DNA from: Pseudomonadota bacterium
Lineage (GTDB): Bacteria > Pseudomonadota > Gammaproteobacteria > Burkholderiales > REEB80
Length of the DNA stretch: 64,000 bases
NCBI GenBank assembly: GCA_018971485.1
Contig: JAGXAQ010000002.1
Coordinates: 252,853 to 316,852, forward strand
Direction: 5' to 3'
Part shown: positions 9,430-19,101 of the stretch, one piece after another
How the letters are laid out: each line of letters starts with the position of its first letter
Numbering within the stretch: the stretch's first letter is position 1
The notes under the pieces: generated by a model
Databases searched by the model: none
Told to the model about the DNA's origin: nothing
What the model saw: only the letters and a program-made list of their open reading frames with translations
Program-made: the position numbers and the translations under genes

Positions 9430-9663
9430 TCACTTACCCCAATGCCAATGCAACGGCTCTCCCTTAACCCAACAGATTGTAACAAGCAGGATAGTAAGCA
9501 AACCAAAAGCAGACCAAAACCAGAAAAAATGAATTGTTGGCGGAAATACCAGCACTATAAGAATTACTAACAAAACATAGGAGATAAGCACAAGCCATCC
9601 TTGCCACACAACGGGAAAAGCCCACCCCAAGCCATATCGCTTGGCTGGAAACCAATATCTCAT
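9430..9663 (-). CDS. Small conserved two-helix membrane protein
   Basis: This 77-residue protein has two hydrophobic helices (about residues 18-38 and 45-63) flanked by tryptophan-rich polar ends: WFPAKRYG at the start and GEPLHWHWGK at the end. I recognise this layout from small unnamed inner-membrane proteins in proteobacteria, but I know of no assigned function. It begins at an ATG with only a weak GAG-type ribosome binding site. No operon partner is evident, as the neighbours are 260 bases or more away. An overlapping alternative frame from 9673 lacks the conserved C-terminus. Confidence 0.65.
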   Translation of the reverse strand: MRYWFPAKRYGLGWAFPVVWQGWLVLISYVLLVILIVLVFPPTIHFFWFWSAFGLLTILLVTICWVKGEPLHWHWGK

Positions 9664-9837
9664 CTCGTTTCATCAGCCATAATAATTATCCAAATAAAAA
9701 CTATCGCTCTTACCATGATTCATAACGGATTTACATTAAACTCCGAAATTTAATTGATATCTACTTAACAAATTTAGAATGATATTACTGTTCACTTACT
9801 TGACCAGTGTTATTTAATTTAAGGCCAGGATTTTAAT

Positions 9838-9863
9838 ATCAAAAAAACCATGGTTTTTTTGAT
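9838..9863. repeat. Perfect 26-base palindrome
   Basis: The sequence reads outward symmetrically from a central CCATGG through seven A/T pairs to ATC/GAT ends. It has no loop. It could act as a protein-binding site or, on either strand, as a poor terminator with a T-run inside the stem. It sits between the small membrane protein gene and the tRNA gene. Confidence 0.8.
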
Positions 9864-9912
9864 CAAGTAAAAACTGGATTGTGGACCACAAGACAATTCT
9901 AGAAAGTCGACG

Positions 9913-9928
9913 AAAAGCTTATGCTTTT
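9913..9928 (-). terminator. Short hairpin just after the tRNA 3' end
   Basis: A six-pair AAAAGC/GCTTTT stem with an ATAA loop starts next to the encoded CCA end on the minus strand. The trailing T-run is only the stem itself, so termination here is plausible but weak. Confidence 0.4.
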
Positions 9929-10005
9929 TGGTGGGCCCGGTCGGATTCGAACCGACGACCAAAGGATTATGAGTCCTCTGCTACTAACCACTGAGCTACA
10001 GGCCC
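9929..10005 (-). tRNA. tRNA with CAU anticodon, probably tRNA-Ile2 (AUA-decoding)
   Basis: The minus strand folds as a tRNA: acceptor GGGCCTG pairs with CGGGCCC (one wobble), the anticodon loop is CTCATAA, the T arm is GTCGG-TTCGAAT-CCGAC, and CCA is encoded. The GACTCATAATC anticodon arm followed by TTGGTCG resembles E. coli ileX, whose C34 is changed to lysidine so that it reads AUA, more than elongator tRNA-Met. The D arm has one extra base compared with the usual AGTGGTTAGAGC, leaving a C/U mismatch at the end of the D stem. The identity is inferred. The gene lies directly downstream of rpoD. Confidence 0.93.
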
Positions 10006-10117
10006 AAATATAATAAACTCCGAAGAATCGGAGTTTATCTTGAAAGAAACCGGATCAAGCACTGGATGCTACCGAACCATCAAGCCTACGTCAACAGCAA
10101 GCTTGATGGTTTTTACG

Positions 10118-12013
10118 TTATTGCTCATTATCCATAAAACTACGCAACCGATCTGATCTAGATGGATGGCGTAATTTACGCAAGGCTTTAGCCTCAATCT
10201 GACGAATACGTTCACGGGTCACATCAAACTGCTTGCCAACTTCCTCAAGTGTATGATCAGTGTTCATCTCTATCCCAAAACGCATTCGAAGCACTTTGGC
10301 CTCACGTGGAGTCAAGGATTCCAGTACTTCCTTAGTTGCTTCACGCAAAGATGAATACATCGCCGCATCAGACGGAGCCATTGTTGCCAAATCCTCAATA
10401 AAATCGCCCAAATGAGAATCCTCATCATCTCCTATCGGGGTCTCCATGGAAATCGGCTCTTTGGAAATCTTCAGAATCTTGCGAATCTTGTCTTCGGGCA
10501 TTTCCATTTTTTCAGCCAGCTCTGCAGGATCTGGCTCTAGACCTGTCTCCTGAAAAATCTGCCGGGAAATTCGGTTCATCTTGTTAATAGTTTCTATCAT
10601 ATGAACCGGTATACGAATGGTTCTAGCTTGATCGGCAATTGATCGAGTAATGGCCTGACGTATCCACCATGTCGCATAGGTTGAAAATTTGTAGCCACGA
10701 CGATATTCAAATTTATCAACCGCTTTCATGAGGCCTATATTACCCTCTTGAATCAAGTCCAGAAACTGGAGGCCCCGGTTGGTATATTTTTTTGCGATAG
10801 AAATTACCAACCGCAAATTTGCTTCAATCATTTCACGTTTAGCACGTCGGGCCTTTGCTTCACCAGTTGACATCTGCCGATTGATTTCCTTGAGATCCTT
10901 GACTGGAATCCCAACCCGATTTTGCAGATCTACCAATTTTTGCTGTAATTCAACAACCAGAATTTCCATACGCAATAAATCTGTGCCATAGGCCTTACCT
11001 GATACCGATTCCTGGCTTACCCAAGAAAGATTCCCTTCATTACCTGGAAAATTCTTAATGAAATACTGCCGAGGCATCCCTCCTTTTTGTACACACAAAT
11101 TCATGATTTCACGTTCGTAACTTCTTATTTCGTCAACCAACTGGCGCAAATTATCACATAAGGCTTCTACCTGTTTGACAGAGAAACGGATCGCCATCAA
11201 TTCACTCGAAATCAATTCCTGGGCTTCCTTATAGGGCTCGGATCCATATCCTTTCTGCTGCAAAATGGTGCACATCCTTGCATAGGCATCGCGAATGATG
11301 GCAAAACGTTCCATGGCATCACTTTTAAGCTGGGCAAGATTGGCCGCGGCGATCGCTGAGCTTTCTCCCTCTTCATCTGTTTCAGTATCATCGGAATCAA
11401 TCTCGTCGCTCTCCAATGTTTCTTCATCGAGTTCTTCATCCGCAGTTGCATTTTCATCACTCAAAGATGCGACACCATCAACCAGCTCATCAATTCGAAG
11501 TGTGTCGTTTTCAACCTGTTCTACAAGCTTCAGGATTTCTGCAATAGTTGTAGGGCATGCTGAAATAGCCTGCACCATATGCTTCAGACCATCCTCAATC
11601 CGCTTGGCAATCTCGATCTCACCTTCTCGAGTCAGCAAATCAACTGTTCCCATTTCACGCATGTACATCCGGACCGGATCAGTCGTTCTGCCAAATTCAG
11701 AATCTGCAGTGGCCAAAGCAGCTTCTGCCTCTTCAACAGCATCATCATCTGTTACCGATGGAGGGGCATCCGACATCAGCAAAGACTCTGCGTCAGGTGC
11801 CTCGTCATAAACAGCAATACCCATATCTCCGATCATGCTGATGACTGATTCAATCTGTTCAGCATCCAGCATTTCATCTGGCAAATGATCATTAATCTCC
11901 GCATAGGTGAGATAGCCACGATCCTTTCCCAGAACAATCAGCGACTTCAAGCGCATCCGTCGTTCATCAGCATCATTGAGGCGTACTTCGGATTTTTCGT
12001 TATCACTCACCAT
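10118..12013 (-). CDS. rpoD: RNA polymerase sigma factor RpoD (sigma-70)
   Basis: This is the primary sigma factor, about 631 residues. Region 1.1 contains [15 protein letters not shown] long acidic non-conserved insert follows (many E/D residues around 180-225). Then come the core-binding and -10 recognition regions ([33 protein letters not shown]) and region 4.2 with the [21 protein letters not shown] helix-turn-helix. The open frame extends to a TTG at 12067 that overlaps the dnaG stop, but the ATG at 12013 has GGGA nine bases upstream and gives the expected N-terminus. It is last in the rpsU-yqeY-dnaG-rpoD operon. Confidence 0.98.
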   Translation of the reverse strand: MVSDNEKSEVRLNDADERRMRLKSLIVLGKDRGYLTYAEINDHLPDEMLDAEQIESVISMIGDMGIAVYDEAPDAESLLMSDAPPSVTDDDAVEEAEAALATADSEFGRTTDPVRMYMREMGTVDLLTREGEIEIAKRIEDGLKHMVQAISACPTTIAEILKLVEQVENDTLRIDELVDGVASLSDENATADEELDEETLESDEIDSDDTETDEEGESSAIAAANLAQLKSDAMERFAIIRDAYARMCTILQQKGYGSEPYKEAQELISSELMAIRFSVKQVEALCDNLRQLVDEIRSYEREIMNLCVQKGGMPRQYFIKNFPGNEGNLSWVSQESVSGKAYGTDLLRMEILVVELQQKLVDLQNRVGIPVKDLKEINRQMSTGEAKARRAKREMIEANLRLVISIAKKYTNRGLQFLDLIQEGNIGLMKAVDKFEYRRGYKFSTYATWWIRQAITRSIADQARTIRIPVHMIETINKMNRISRQIFQETGLEPDPAELAEKMEMPEDKIRKILKISKEPISMETPIGDDEDSHLGDFIEDLATMAPSDAAMYSSLREATKEVLESLTPREAKVLRMRFGIEMNTDHTLEEVGKQFDVTRERIRQIEAKALRKLRHPSRSDRLRSFMDNEQ

Positions 12014-12063
12014 AAATTCAATCCCGATTAATGATTTTAAAAATGACTCTGTAAATGAGTCTG

Positions 12064-13764
12064 TCAATGGGCAAGCAATCCCCTCAATTCTTCTTTTCCT
12101 GCAGGGGTCAATTCATTTTTCAGCAATTCATCAACTCGCCGTTTCCGTTGGCGCTCACGCCATTTACCTACTGCATCCATGAACTCTTGTTGGACATCAA
12201 TTTTTCCATTTAATTCACTGATTTCCGATAAAAAAATAGAAGTTATCTCACTAAACTCACTATGTAGCAATTCCTGCTGAAGCTCAATACTACTAATGTC
12301 CTGACTTGATACCACCATTTCAATCATGTGCTGCAAAAGATCGGCCCCTTTACCAGTGAAGGCCTCATTACGCAAATTAAGAGCTAACGAAGGCTGCATG
12401 AACACAAGCTTGATCAAATGCCGCAATAAGGAAGGCGCAACGCGGGCCAACCTCGAACCACCTCGTTTTACCACCCCAGAAAAAACAGGCTTTTGATCCA
12501 CCTTTCCTGAAAACTCATCCAGTTCTTCCAGGCTCAGCCCTACCCGCTGCGCAAGGCTTTTTCGCAAAACCAGACGATAAGCCGGAGCTGGCATCTGATG
12601 AATCAGTGGGTAAGCCTCCTTAATCAATCTTGCCTGCCCCTCCTCAGTCTGAAGATCAGATCCCGATGCCAGGTGCTCTAACAGGAATTTCGCCAAAGAC
12701 TGCGCATCCTCGACCAGCCGCTCAAAAGCCTGCTTGCCATGACCACGAACATAACTATCCGGATCATCCCCTTCTGGAAGGAACAAAAACTTAACTTTTT
12801 TCCCATCCTGAATCACCTTCAAACAGCTATTGAGTGCTTTCCAGGCTGCACGTCGCCCAGCGCTATCTCCGTCAAAACTGAAAACAATTTCATCAGCCAA
12901 ACGCATCAATGATTTAGCATGAGCTTCCGTTGTTGCCGTGCCCAGCGTGGCCACAGCATAATCAACCCCATACTGATGCAGCATAACCACATCCATATAG
13001 CCTTCAACAACCAGTACACGGCCTTTTATTCGAATTGCTTTTTGTGCTTGAGCCAAACCATAGAGCTCCTTGCCCTTTTCAAACAAGCGTGTCTCGGGTG
13101 AATTCATGTACTTCGGCTCCCCTGTATCAAGAACCCGACCGCCAAATCCGACAATCCGCCCACGAAAACCTACAATCGGGAACATGATGCGATCCCGAAA
13201 ACGGTCATACCGTCGACCTGTTTCGCTCACAATTACCAAACCACTATCTACCACTTCATCAGCTTCATAGTTCTTTAAGGCTGTCTCTAGCGACCGCCAT
13301 CCAGCTGGTGCATACCCTAAACCGAACCGTGCGGCAGTCAATCCCGTCAAACCACGGGTTTTTAAATAATCAATAGCTCGCTTCGATCCTTTCAAGGAAA
13401 GACGATAGAATCGTGACGCTTCCTCCAAAACAGGTGTCAACTGATCCGGCTGACGTTGAACAGGTTGACTCTCATCTTTTGGAACCACCATTCCAGCCAT
13501 ATGAGCCAGCTCATTTATAGCCTGCACAAATGATAGGCCTCGCCATGCCATCACAAAATCAATACCATTTCCATGTGCACCACAACCAAAACAATGGTAA
13601 AACTGCTTAACCGGACTTACGGTAAAGGATGGAGTTTTTTCCTGGTGGAAGGGACAGCAGGCCTGATAATTAGCCCCTGCCTTTTTCAAGGTGACTGCGC
13701 GACCTACAACATCGACCACATCCAGCCGATTCAGCAAATCATCGATAAATGATTGCGGGATCAT
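12064..13764 (-). CDS. dnaG: DNA primase
   Basis: This 566-residue enzyme makes RNA primers at the replication fork. The N-terminal zinc domain has ligands C37, H40, C58 and C61. The TOPRIM core follows, with [14 protein letters not shown] and [17 protein letters not shown], and then a C-terminal helicase-binding region. The start at 13764 is chosen because GAGGG lies eight bases upstream and the conserved N-terminus begins there; the frame opens 19 codons earlier. It sits between yqeY and rpoD in the macromolecular-synthesis operon. The DnaB-loader gene dciA lies elsewhere in the window. Confidence 0.98.
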   Translation of the reverse strand: MIPQSFIDDLLNRLDVVDVVGRAVTLKKAGANYQACCPFHQEKTPSFTVSPVKQFYHCFGCGAHGNGIDFVMAWRGLSFVQAINELAHMAGMVVPKDESQPVQRQPDQLTPVLEEASRFYRLSLKGSKRAIDYLKTRGLTGLTAARFGLGYAPAGWRSLETALKNYEADEVVDSGLVIVSETGRRYDRFRDRIMFPIVGFRGRIVGFGGRVLDTGEPKYMNSPETRLFEKGKELYGLAQAQKAIRIKGRVLVVEGYMDVVMLHQYGVDYAVATLGTATTEAHAKSLMRLADEIVFSFDGDSAGRRAAWKALNSCLKVIQDGKKVKFLFLPEGDDPDSYVRGHGKQAFERLVEDAQSLAKFLLEHLASGSDLQTEEGQARLIKEAYPLIHQMPAPAYRLVLRKSLAQRVGLSLEELDEFSGKVDQKPVFSGVVKRGGSRLARVAPSLLRHLIKLVFMQPSLALNLRNEAFTGKGADLLQHMIEMVVSSQDISSIELQQELLHSEFSEITSIFLSEISELNGKIDVQQEFMDAVGKWRERQRKRRVDELLKNELTPAGKEELRGLLAH

Positions 13765-13825
13765 GGGTGAACCCTCAAACACGTGTAAGGTCATTTTACC
13801 GGCGATCCTGCTGCCGCACAATGCA

Positions 13826-14287
13826 TCAACCGGTAAGCGCGCTTTTTATCAATCCAGAAATAACAGCCATGTCCACGCTCCCACCCAGTTCAGATTTCAA
13901 CACAGACATCACACGCCCCATATCTTTCATCCCACTAGCGCCAGTAGCGATAATAGCTGCTCTTACACGGGCCTTTAGCTCCTCTTCACCTGGAGCAGCA
14001 GGCAGATACCCTTCTAGAATGTTAACTTCAGCTGCTTCCGCATCAACCAGATCCTGCCGCCCAGCAGCTCCGTACTGGGCAATCGAATCTCGCCTTTGCT
14101 TAATCATCTTGCGGATCACATCGATCACGCCCTGATCATTCAAGGACTCTTCCTTATCAGATGACCTTTTATCAATCTCCTGCTGACGTACTGCAGAAAG
14201 CAAAAGACGGACCGTACCCAATCGCACAGTATCGCGATCGCGCATCGCTTGCTTCATATCATCTGAAATTTGCTGTCTCAGGGTCAT
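13826..14287 (-). CDS. yqeY: GatB/YqeY domain protein
   Basis: This 153-residue protein of the YqeY family shares the helical tail domain of the GatB amidotransferase subunit. It shows the family pattern: LRQQISDDMKQAMRDRD at the start, EIDKRSSDKEE in the middle, GYLPAAPGEEEL, and the end GGSVDMAVISGLIKSAL. A role in tRNA-dependent amidation or aminoacyl-tRNA quality control is often suggested but not settled. ATG at 14287 has GGGTGA next to it; a TTG three codons upstream is less likely. It lies between rpsU and dnaG, its usual betaproteobacterial position. Confidence 0.93.
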   Translation of the reverse strand: MTLRQQISDDMKQAMRDRDTVRLGTVRLLLSAVRQQEIDKRSSDKEESLNDQGVIDVIRKMIKQRRDSIAQYGAAGRQDLVDAEAAEVNILEGYLPAAPGEEELKARVRAAIIATGASGMKDMGRVMSVLKSELGGSVDMAVISGLIKSALTG

Positions 14288-14302
14288 GTCACCCAAACCC
14301 TG

Positions 14303-14515
14303 TTAGTAGAGCTTCGGAGGTAACGTCTGGCTACGTAATCTTTTATAATGACGCTTGACTGCTGCAGCCTGCTTACGCTTACGTTCAGCGGTTGGCTTTT
14401 CATAAAATTCACGGGCACGAAGCTCGTTAAGCAAACCTGAACGCTCAATAGTGCGACGGAAGCGGCGCAAGGCAACGTCAAACGGTTCCCCTTCTTTTAC
14501 ACGAACACTGGGCAT
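14303..14515 (-). CDS. rpsU: 30S ribosomal protein S21
   Basis: This 70-residue basic small-subunit protein, needed for translation initiation, starts [19 protein letters not shown] and ends in a lysine/arginine-rich tail. The ATG at 14515 is preceded by GGAG at six bases. It is the first gene of the rpsU-yqeY-dnaG-rpoD operon and is read from a near-consensus promoter at 14548-14576. Confidence 0.98.
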   Translation of the reverse strand: MPSVRVKEGEPFDVALRRFRRTIERSGLLNELRAREFYEKPTAERKRKQAAAVKRHYKRLRSQTLPPKLY

Positions 14516-14547
14516 GAAATCTCCGCAAAAATGCAAGTAAATATGAA

Positions 14548-14576
14548 ATTATATCTGGGCTTGCTTCGCTTTTCAA
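14548..14576 (-). promoter_or_regulatory. Sigma-70 promoter for the rpsU-yqeY-dnaG-rpoD operon
   Basis: On the minus strand TTGAAA (14571-14576), a 17-base spacer and TATAAT (14548-14553) form a near-perfect sigma-70 promoter. Transcription would start about 25 bases before the rpsU start codon. It runs back to back with a TATAAT element facing tsaD on the other strand. Confidence 0.85.
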
Positions 14577-14621
14577 TCGGAACTACATTTTTCTTAAGTA
14601 GCACCCCCCTGCCCCTTGAAG

Positions 14622-14627
14622 TATAAT
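14622..14627 (+). promoter_or_regulatory. Likely -10 box for tsaD
   Basis: A consensus TATAAT lies 24 bases before the tsaD start at 14652. No convincing -35 box is seen at the right distance. A start seven bases downstream would give a very short leader, or a nearly leaderless message if the upstream ATG at 14637 were used. Confidence 0.5.
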
Positions 14628-14651
14628 TTCCATTTTATGAGTGGTGTTAGC

Positions 14652-15656
14652 ATGCTGGTCTTAGGAATTGAAACCTCGTGTGATGAAACAGGAATTGCTC
14701 TCTTCGATACTTCATCGGGTTTATTGGCACATGAACTTCATTCGCAGATAGCCATGCATGCAGAATATGGCGGTGTGGTTCCTGAACTGGCCTCTCGCGA
14801 TCATATTCGCCGTATCATTCCTTTAATAAGAACAGCACTTCATCAAGCAGACAAAACCTTCAATGATCTGAATGCGATTGCCTATACAGAAGGCCCAGGC
14901 CTAGCTGGCGCATTACTGGTTGGCGCTTCAGTTGCAGAAGGTCTGGCCGCTTCCCTCAATATCCCACGAATTGGCATTCATCACCTGGAAGGGCATCTGC
15001 TTGCCCCGCTTCTTGAACCTACACCGCCTAAATTCCCGTTCATTGCTCTTCTCGTTTCAGGTGGGCACACCCAATTAATGCGGGTCAATGAAATTGGTAA
15101 CTACCGGAAACTTGGAGAAACCCTGGACGATGCAGCAGGCGAGGCCTTTGACAAAACCGCTAAAATTCTAAATCTAGGCTACCCGGGAGGACCGGCCCTC
15201 TCAAAACTAGCCGAGACGGGCGACCCAAACCGATTTAAGCTGCCGCGCCCACTTATCAGAAGTAAAGATTTAAACTTTAGCTTTAGTGGATTAAAAACTG
15301 CTGTTTTAACCCTTTCCAACACAGTTCGACTTGATGAAACCCTTATTCGCGATATTGCTGCCTCATTTCAAGCAGCAATTGTAGATGTGCTCACCTTTAA
15401 AGCACTATTAGCCCTAAAGCAGGAAAACCTGACTCGCCTGGTTGTCGCCGGAGGCGTAGGGGCCAACAAACAGTTAAGACAACAAATGAACACCCTGGTC
15501 AACCAATATGGCGGAACAGTGCACTACCCAAAAATTGAGTTCTGTACCGACAATGGTGCCATGATTGCTTTTGCCGGGGCCATGCGCTTGGCCGAAGCCA
15601 GCCAGAAACCTGGCTTCTGTATTCGAGCACGCTGGCCGCTTGAGGAACTTCACTAA
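14652..15656 (+). CDS. tsaD: tRNA threonylcarbamoyl transferase TsaD
   Basis: This 334-residue enzyme transfers threonylcarbamate to A37 of tRNAs reading ANN codons, working with TsaB and TsaE. It has the ASKHA-fold start [11 protein letters not shown], the metal-binding HLEGH (H111 and H115) and the ATP-binding [12 protein letters not shown] block. The start at 14652 matches the family N-terminus; two in-frame ATGs lie upstream (14616 and 14637) without ribosome binding sites. It is transcribed away from rpsU, the classic tsaD/rpsU divergent arrangement, and ends 12 bases from the end of convergent folB. Confidence 0.97.
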   Translation: MLVLGIETSCDETGIALFDTSSGLLAHELHSQIAMHAEYGGVVPELASRDHIRRIIPLIRTALHQADKTFNDLNAIAYTEGPGLAGALLVGASVAEGLAASLNIPRIGIHHLEGHLLAPLLEPTPPKFPFIALLVSGGHTQLMRVNEIGNYRKLGETLDDAAGEAFDKTAKILNLGYPGGPALSKLAETGDPNRFKLPRPLIRSKDLNFSFSGLKTAVLTLSNTVRLDETLIRDIAASFQAAIVDVLTFKALLALKQENLTRLVVAGGVGANKQLRQQMNTLVNQYGGTVHYPKIEFCTDNGAMIAFAGAMRLAEASQKPGFCIRARWPLEELH

Positions 15657-15668
15657 TCTTCTGAAAAA

Positions 15669-16028
15669 CTAGATTTCATGCCCACGCTCAATCGTCACAC
15701 CTACTTCTGCAACATAAGGCAGGATATTCGGCTTGCTTACCCTGACCCTTACCCAAGGTGTTTCGTATTCCTTCAGCAACAGCTCGGCAATAAATTCTGC
15801 CAACCTTTCAACCAAGGCAAAACGTTGACGGGGCAGTTCCTGAAAAAGACGGGCCACCACATCGGCATAATCGACTGTATCTTCCACATTGTCGCGACGA
15901 AGTTGACCCTGATTGCTTTTAAGTGCAATCTCAAGATCAATGCCAATTTCCCTGGGAGCCTGACGCTCCCAGTCAAACACACCAATAACCACTGCAATAC
16001 GCAGATCCTTAATAAATACAATATCCAT
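15669..16028 (-). CDS. folB: Dihydroneopterin aldolase
   Basis: This 119-residue enzyme of folate synthesis splits dihydroneopterin into hydroxymethyl-dihydropterin and glycolaldehyde. It shows the family start DIVFIKDLRIAVVIGVFDWER, the central DTVDYADV segment and the late VRVSKPN block with the conserved lysine. The ATG at 16028 has AAGG eight bases upstream; a second ATG five codons earlier has no such site. It is divergent from plsY, with only about 35 bases between the starts, so their promoters must overlap. Confidence 0.95.
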   Translation of the reverse strand: MDIVFIKDLRIAVVIGVFDWERQAPREIGIDLEIALKSNQGQLRRDNVEDTVDYADVVARLFQELPRQRFALVERLAEFIAELLLKEYETPWVRVRVSKPNILPYVAEVGVTIERGHEI

Positions 16029-16063
16029 TTTTCCGGCCTTCATTAAATGGTAAGCTCAGCACG

Positions 16064-16666
16064 ATGAACATAACGACTTTTCTTCTAATCTGTACAGGAT
16101 ATCTCATCGGCTCCCTGTCTTTTGCGATCATCATTAGCAAAGCATGTCATCTTCCTGATCCTCGCACCTTTGGCTCAGGCAATCCTGGAACTACCAATGT
16201 ACTACGAACCGGAAACAGAAAAGCTGCCTTATTCACCCTGCTTGGCGATGCTATCAAAGGGTGGGTTCCGGTTTTTATTGCGTTCCAGTTTTTCTGGCAC
16301 TCAGCTCTAACAGCCTCCGATATTGCATATGTAGCCATAGCCACTTTTTTAGGCCACCTTTATCCAATTTATTTTCGGTTCAAGGGCGGAAAAGGTGTTG
16401 CTACGGCTTTAGGAATCCTTTTGGCATTTTCGTTAAAACTTGGGTTATGTGTTGCGATTATTTGGATCGTTTTTCTTAAAGCCTTCCGTATCTCTTCCCT
16501 ATCGGCGCTGATTGCAGCCTTGTCTTCACCAATACTGGCTTTCTTTTTTCTGTCCGAACCATCATGGAAATGGGCTGTCGCCCTCATTGCTACCATGCTC
16601 ATTATCCGACATAAATTGAATATTCAAAAACTTATTTCGGGAAAAGAAAACAGGATTGGCAGCTAA
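16064..16666 (+). CDS. plsY: Glycerol-3-phosphate acyltransferase PlsY
   Basis: This 200-residue inner-membrane enzyme puts the first acyl chain onto glycerol-3-phosphate using acyl-phosphate. It has about five membrane segments and the three conserved loops: GYLIGSLSFA with GSGNPGTTNVLR, the glycine-rich FKGGKGVAT, and the late IIRHKLNI segment. The length is typical. It starts back to back with folB, and its TAA stop interlocks with the ogt stop codon in a CTAA overlap. Confidence 0.96.
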   Translation: MNITTFLLICTGYLIGSLSFAIIISKACHLPDPRTFGSGNPGTTNVLRTGNRKAALFTLLGDAIKGWVPVFIAFQFFWHSALTASDIAYVAIATFLGHLYPIYFRFKGGKGVATALGILLAFSLKLGLCVAIIWIVFLKAFRISSLSALIAALSSPILAFFFLSEPSWKWAVALIATMLIIRHKLNIQKLISGKENRIGS

Positions 16667-17148
16667 ATCTTGACTCCTTCATGATCCAGCAGCCATTTTT
16701 TGACCGTCATGTACACTCCGGCACGAGTATGATTAAATCCACCCAGACCTGTTTTGGAAACAATCCGATGGCATGGTATGAGAATGGAAATAGGATTGGA
16801 GCCACAGGCTCCACCAACAGCTCGCGGACCACTTGTCAGCTCTGTCGCGACATCACCATAAGTTCGAACACACCCAGCAGGGATTTGTCTCATTAATTCC
16901 CATACACGTCTTTGAAAGAAAGTACCAGATGCAGACATGGGAACACTAAACACATGGGAAGAATTAGAAAAATAAGCATCCAATTCAAAAAAAACTGCAG
17001 AGGCTATGCGACTTGCAGGGGGACTATAATCCCCCTCTTGCAAGAACTCAACCCGGTAAAGCACATCATGTCTAGCAACAATACCGAGCGCACCGAATGG
17101 TGCGCTGTAAATTCCATCAAACCCTTCAGGACAGGATAAAAGAGCCAT
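16663..17148 (-). CDS. ogt: Methylated-DNA--protein-cysteine methyltransferase
   Basis: This 161-residue suicide repair protein moves methyl groups from O6-methylguanine or O4-methylthymine to its own cysteine. The active-site motif IPCHRIV carries C126, preceded by the DNA-binding RTYGDVA and the RAVGGACGSNP arginine-finger region. No AdaA-type regulatory domain is attached, so it is of the Ogt type. It starts 13 bases after the rplS stop on the same strand, so it probably rides on the rpsP-rimM-trmD-rplS transcript. Confidence 0.95.
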   Translation of the reverse strand: MALLSCPEGFDGIYSAPFGALGIVARHDVLYRVEFLQEGDYSPPASRIASAVFFELDAYFSNSSHVFSVPMSASGTFFQRRVWELMRQIPAGCVRTYGDVATELTSGPRAVGGACGSNPISILIPCHRIVSKTGLGGFNHTRAGVYMTVKKWLLDHEGVKI

Positions 17149-17161
17149 CCGCTAATTCCAC

Positions 17162-17530
17162 TTAAGCTGTAACCTTACGCTCCAGTTTTTCACGGATTCG
17201 TGCAGATTTACCTGAGCGATCCCTCAAATAATAGAGTTTGGCGCGGCGCACATCCCCACGCCTTTTAACCTCAATACTTGCAATCAAGGGCGAATAAGAC
17301 TGAAATGTCCTCTCCACTCCTTCACCAGCTGAAATCTTGCGCACAATAAAAGAAGAATTTAAGCCACGATTACGCTTAGCTATCACGACACCTTCATAAG
17401 CCTGCAAACGCTCGCGGGTTCCTTCCTTAACCTTAACACTCACAACGACAGTGTCACCGGGAGAAAAATTAGGCAACGTCTTGTTTAGACGTGCAATTTC
17501 TTCTTGCTCCAATGTGGCAATCAAGTCCAT
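17162..17530 (-). CDS. rplS: 50S ribosomal protein L19
   Basis: This protein of about 122 residues lies at the 30S-50S interface. It carries the family blocks [35 protein letters not shown] and [18 protein letters not shown]. Two tandem ATGs (17533 and 17530) are preceded by AAGGAG; the second has the better seven-base spacing. The ribosome binding site lies inside the end of trmD. It is the last ribosomal gene of the rpsP-rimM-trmD-rplS operon. Confidence 0.97.
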   Translation of the reverse strand: MDLIATLEQEEIARLNKTLPNFSPGDTVVVSVKVKEGTRERLQAYEGVVIAKRNRGLNSSFIVRKISAGEGVERTFQSYSPLIASIEVKRRGDVRRAKLYYLRDRSGKSARIREKLERKVTA

Positions 17531-17534
17531 CATC

Positions 17535-18296
17535 CTACTCCTTCTTATCCATATCCTGTTTAAATTCATTCAACAACTGCTGTTCCTTAAAACCCAACTC
17601 CCGAACCGCAATCAAATCCGGTCGCCTCAGCCAGGTTCTACCTAAAGCCTGCTTTAGTCTCCAACGCGAAATCCGATCATGGTGGCCTGATAATAATACT
17701 TCAGGAACACTCCGCTCATTATAGACATCCGGACGCGTGTAATGCGGATAATCCAGCAACCCATCCGCAAACGAATCCTGTGCCGCTGAGTCAGCATCAC
17801 CCAGGACTCCAGGTAACAAGCGAATCAAACCATCCAGCAACAACATGGCAGGTAACTCGCCACCTGAAAGCACATAATCCCCTACCGAATACTCTCTATC
17901 CACTTCTTTTTCAATAAGGCGCTCATCAACTCCCTCATAGCGGCCACAGAGCAGAATCAAACCATCCAATTTCAGCAGATCAGCCAAATCTGCCTGTTTA
18001 AGCAATCGGCCTTGCGGTGTCAAATAAACAACAGGGGCATCATTTACACCCAAGCTGGACTGCCGGTTCCTGGCCGCTGCAATTGCCTTTTCAAGGGGTT
18101 GCGCCATCATAACCATCCCAGGGCCTCCACCATAAGGACGATCATCAATGGTTTTATAGGCATCCTCTGCAAACTGTCTCGGATTCCATGCTTTAAAGTC
18201 ATATACCTCTTGCTCAAAAGCCCGCCGGGTGACGCCATATCTCGTCAAGGCTTCGAACATGTCCGGAAACAGCGTTACCACATCGTAATGTTTCAG
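17535..18296 (-). CDS. trmD: tRNA (guanine-N1)-methyltransferase TrmD, probable CTG start
   Basis: This enzyme methylates G37 next to the anticodon and prevents frameshifting. The protein is about 253 residues, with the trefoil-knot SAM-binding region ([30 protein letters not shown]) typical of TrmD. There is no in-frame ATG between the upstream rimM stop and the conserved N-terminus. Codons run GGA-CTG-AAA-CAT-TAC-GAT-GTG-GTA. A strong AAGGAG lies five bases before the CTG at 18296 but 20 bases before the GTG at 18281. The CTG start gives a (M)[13 protein letters not shown] beginning like other family members, so I prefer it. Confidence 0.93.
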   Translation of the reverse strand: MKHYDVVTLFPDMFEALTRYGVTRRAFEQEVYDFKAWNPRQFAEDAYKTIDDRPYGGGPGMVMMAQPLEKAIAAARNRQSSLGVNDAPVVYLTPQGRLLKQADLADLLKLDGLILLCGRYEGVDERLIEKEVDREYSVGDYVLSGGELPAMLLLDGLIRLLPGVLGDADSAAQDSFADGLLDYPHYTRPDVYNERSVPEVLLSGHHDRISRWRLKQALGRTWLRRPDLIAVRELGFKEQQLLNEFKQDMDKKE

Positions 18297-18323
18297 TCCC
18301 CTCTCCTTGAGAGCCCAACCAAA

Positions 18324-18812
18324 CTAAAAGTCTTCGTCCCAATCGACCATTATCTGCCGCTTATCCATCTTAACTTCCAGCACTACGCTCGCGATAAAAG
18401 GAATCAATCTTTCACGCCCGTTTCGCAAAACCAAAACATCATTGGCACCAGTCGCCAGCAAATGGTCTACTTGACCTAGAACGATACCTTGACAATTCAT
18501 CACTTCCAGACCAACCAGATCCTGCCAGTAATATTCATTTTCAGCCGTTTTGGGCAATCTTTCCCGGGGAATAAGAATATCTCGGCCCAGCAGGGCTAAA
18601 GCTGCATCCCGATCTTCAACTCCCTCAAGCTTGGCTACAATCCATCTTCCATGCAACCGGCTATCCTGAACCGGATATTCCTCAACACCATCAAGGCTGG
18701 ATAAAGACCACACCGGATAATCCATCAGATTTTCCGGGGGATCCATATAACTTTGAACCCGAACCCAGCCACGCACACCAAATGGTGCACGCACAGAACC
18801 CATAACCAGCAT
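18324..18812 (-). CDS. rimM: Ribosome maturation factor RimM
   Basis: This 162-residue protein helps assemble the head of the 30S subunit by binding S19. The N-terminal barrel has GSVRAPFGVRGWVRV, followed by the PRC-barrel domain with YYWQDLVGLEV and GQVDHLLATGANDVLVL. The ATG at 18812 lies five bases after the rpsP stop. The frame opens much further upstream, but that part overlaps rpsP and is not conserved. No strong ribosome binding site is seen, so coupling to rpsP is likely. Confidence 0.96.
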   Translation of the reverse strand: MLVMGSVRAPFGVRGWVRVQSYMDPPENLMDYPVWSLSSLDGVEEYPVQDSRLHGRWIVAKLEGVEDRDAALALLGRDILIPRERLPKTAENEYYWQDLVGLEVMNCQGIVLGQVDHLLATGANDVLVLRNGRERLIPFIASVVLEVKMDKRQIMVDWDEDF

Positions 18813-18817
18813 AGGTC

Positions 18818-19063
18818 TTAAGATTTTACCGTGGATTTTACCAAACGCTCCACTGTATCTGACAATCGCGCGCCCACTGAACGCCAATATTCAATCCGTT
18901 CATTGTCCAGACGCAGGGCTTCCTGCTTACCGGCAGCAACCGGATTATAAAAACCTACTCTCTCGATAAAACGCCCATCGCGCCGATTGCGTGAATCAGC
19001 TACCACAACATTGTAAAACGGGCGCTTTTTTGCACCCCCACGGCTAAGTCGAATGATTACCAT
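18818..19063 (-). CDS. rpsP: 30S ribosomal protein S16
   Basis: This 81-residue protein of the 30S body begins [25 protein letters not shown] and includes the family [12 protein letters not shown] block. The start at 19063 follows the conserved N-terminus; an upstream in-frame ATG at 19081 adds six residues. It heads the rpsP-rimM-trmD-rplS operon, with a possible promoter at 19102-19131. Confidence 0.97.
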   Translation of the reverse strand: MVIIRLSRGGAKKRPFYNVVVADSRNRRDGRFIERVGFYNPVAAGKQEALRLDNERIEYWRSVGARLSDTVERLVKSTVKS

Positions 19064-19101
19064 AATCTGCCCATATTCCAAAGACCGAAAAAAGGTGTTG
19101 A

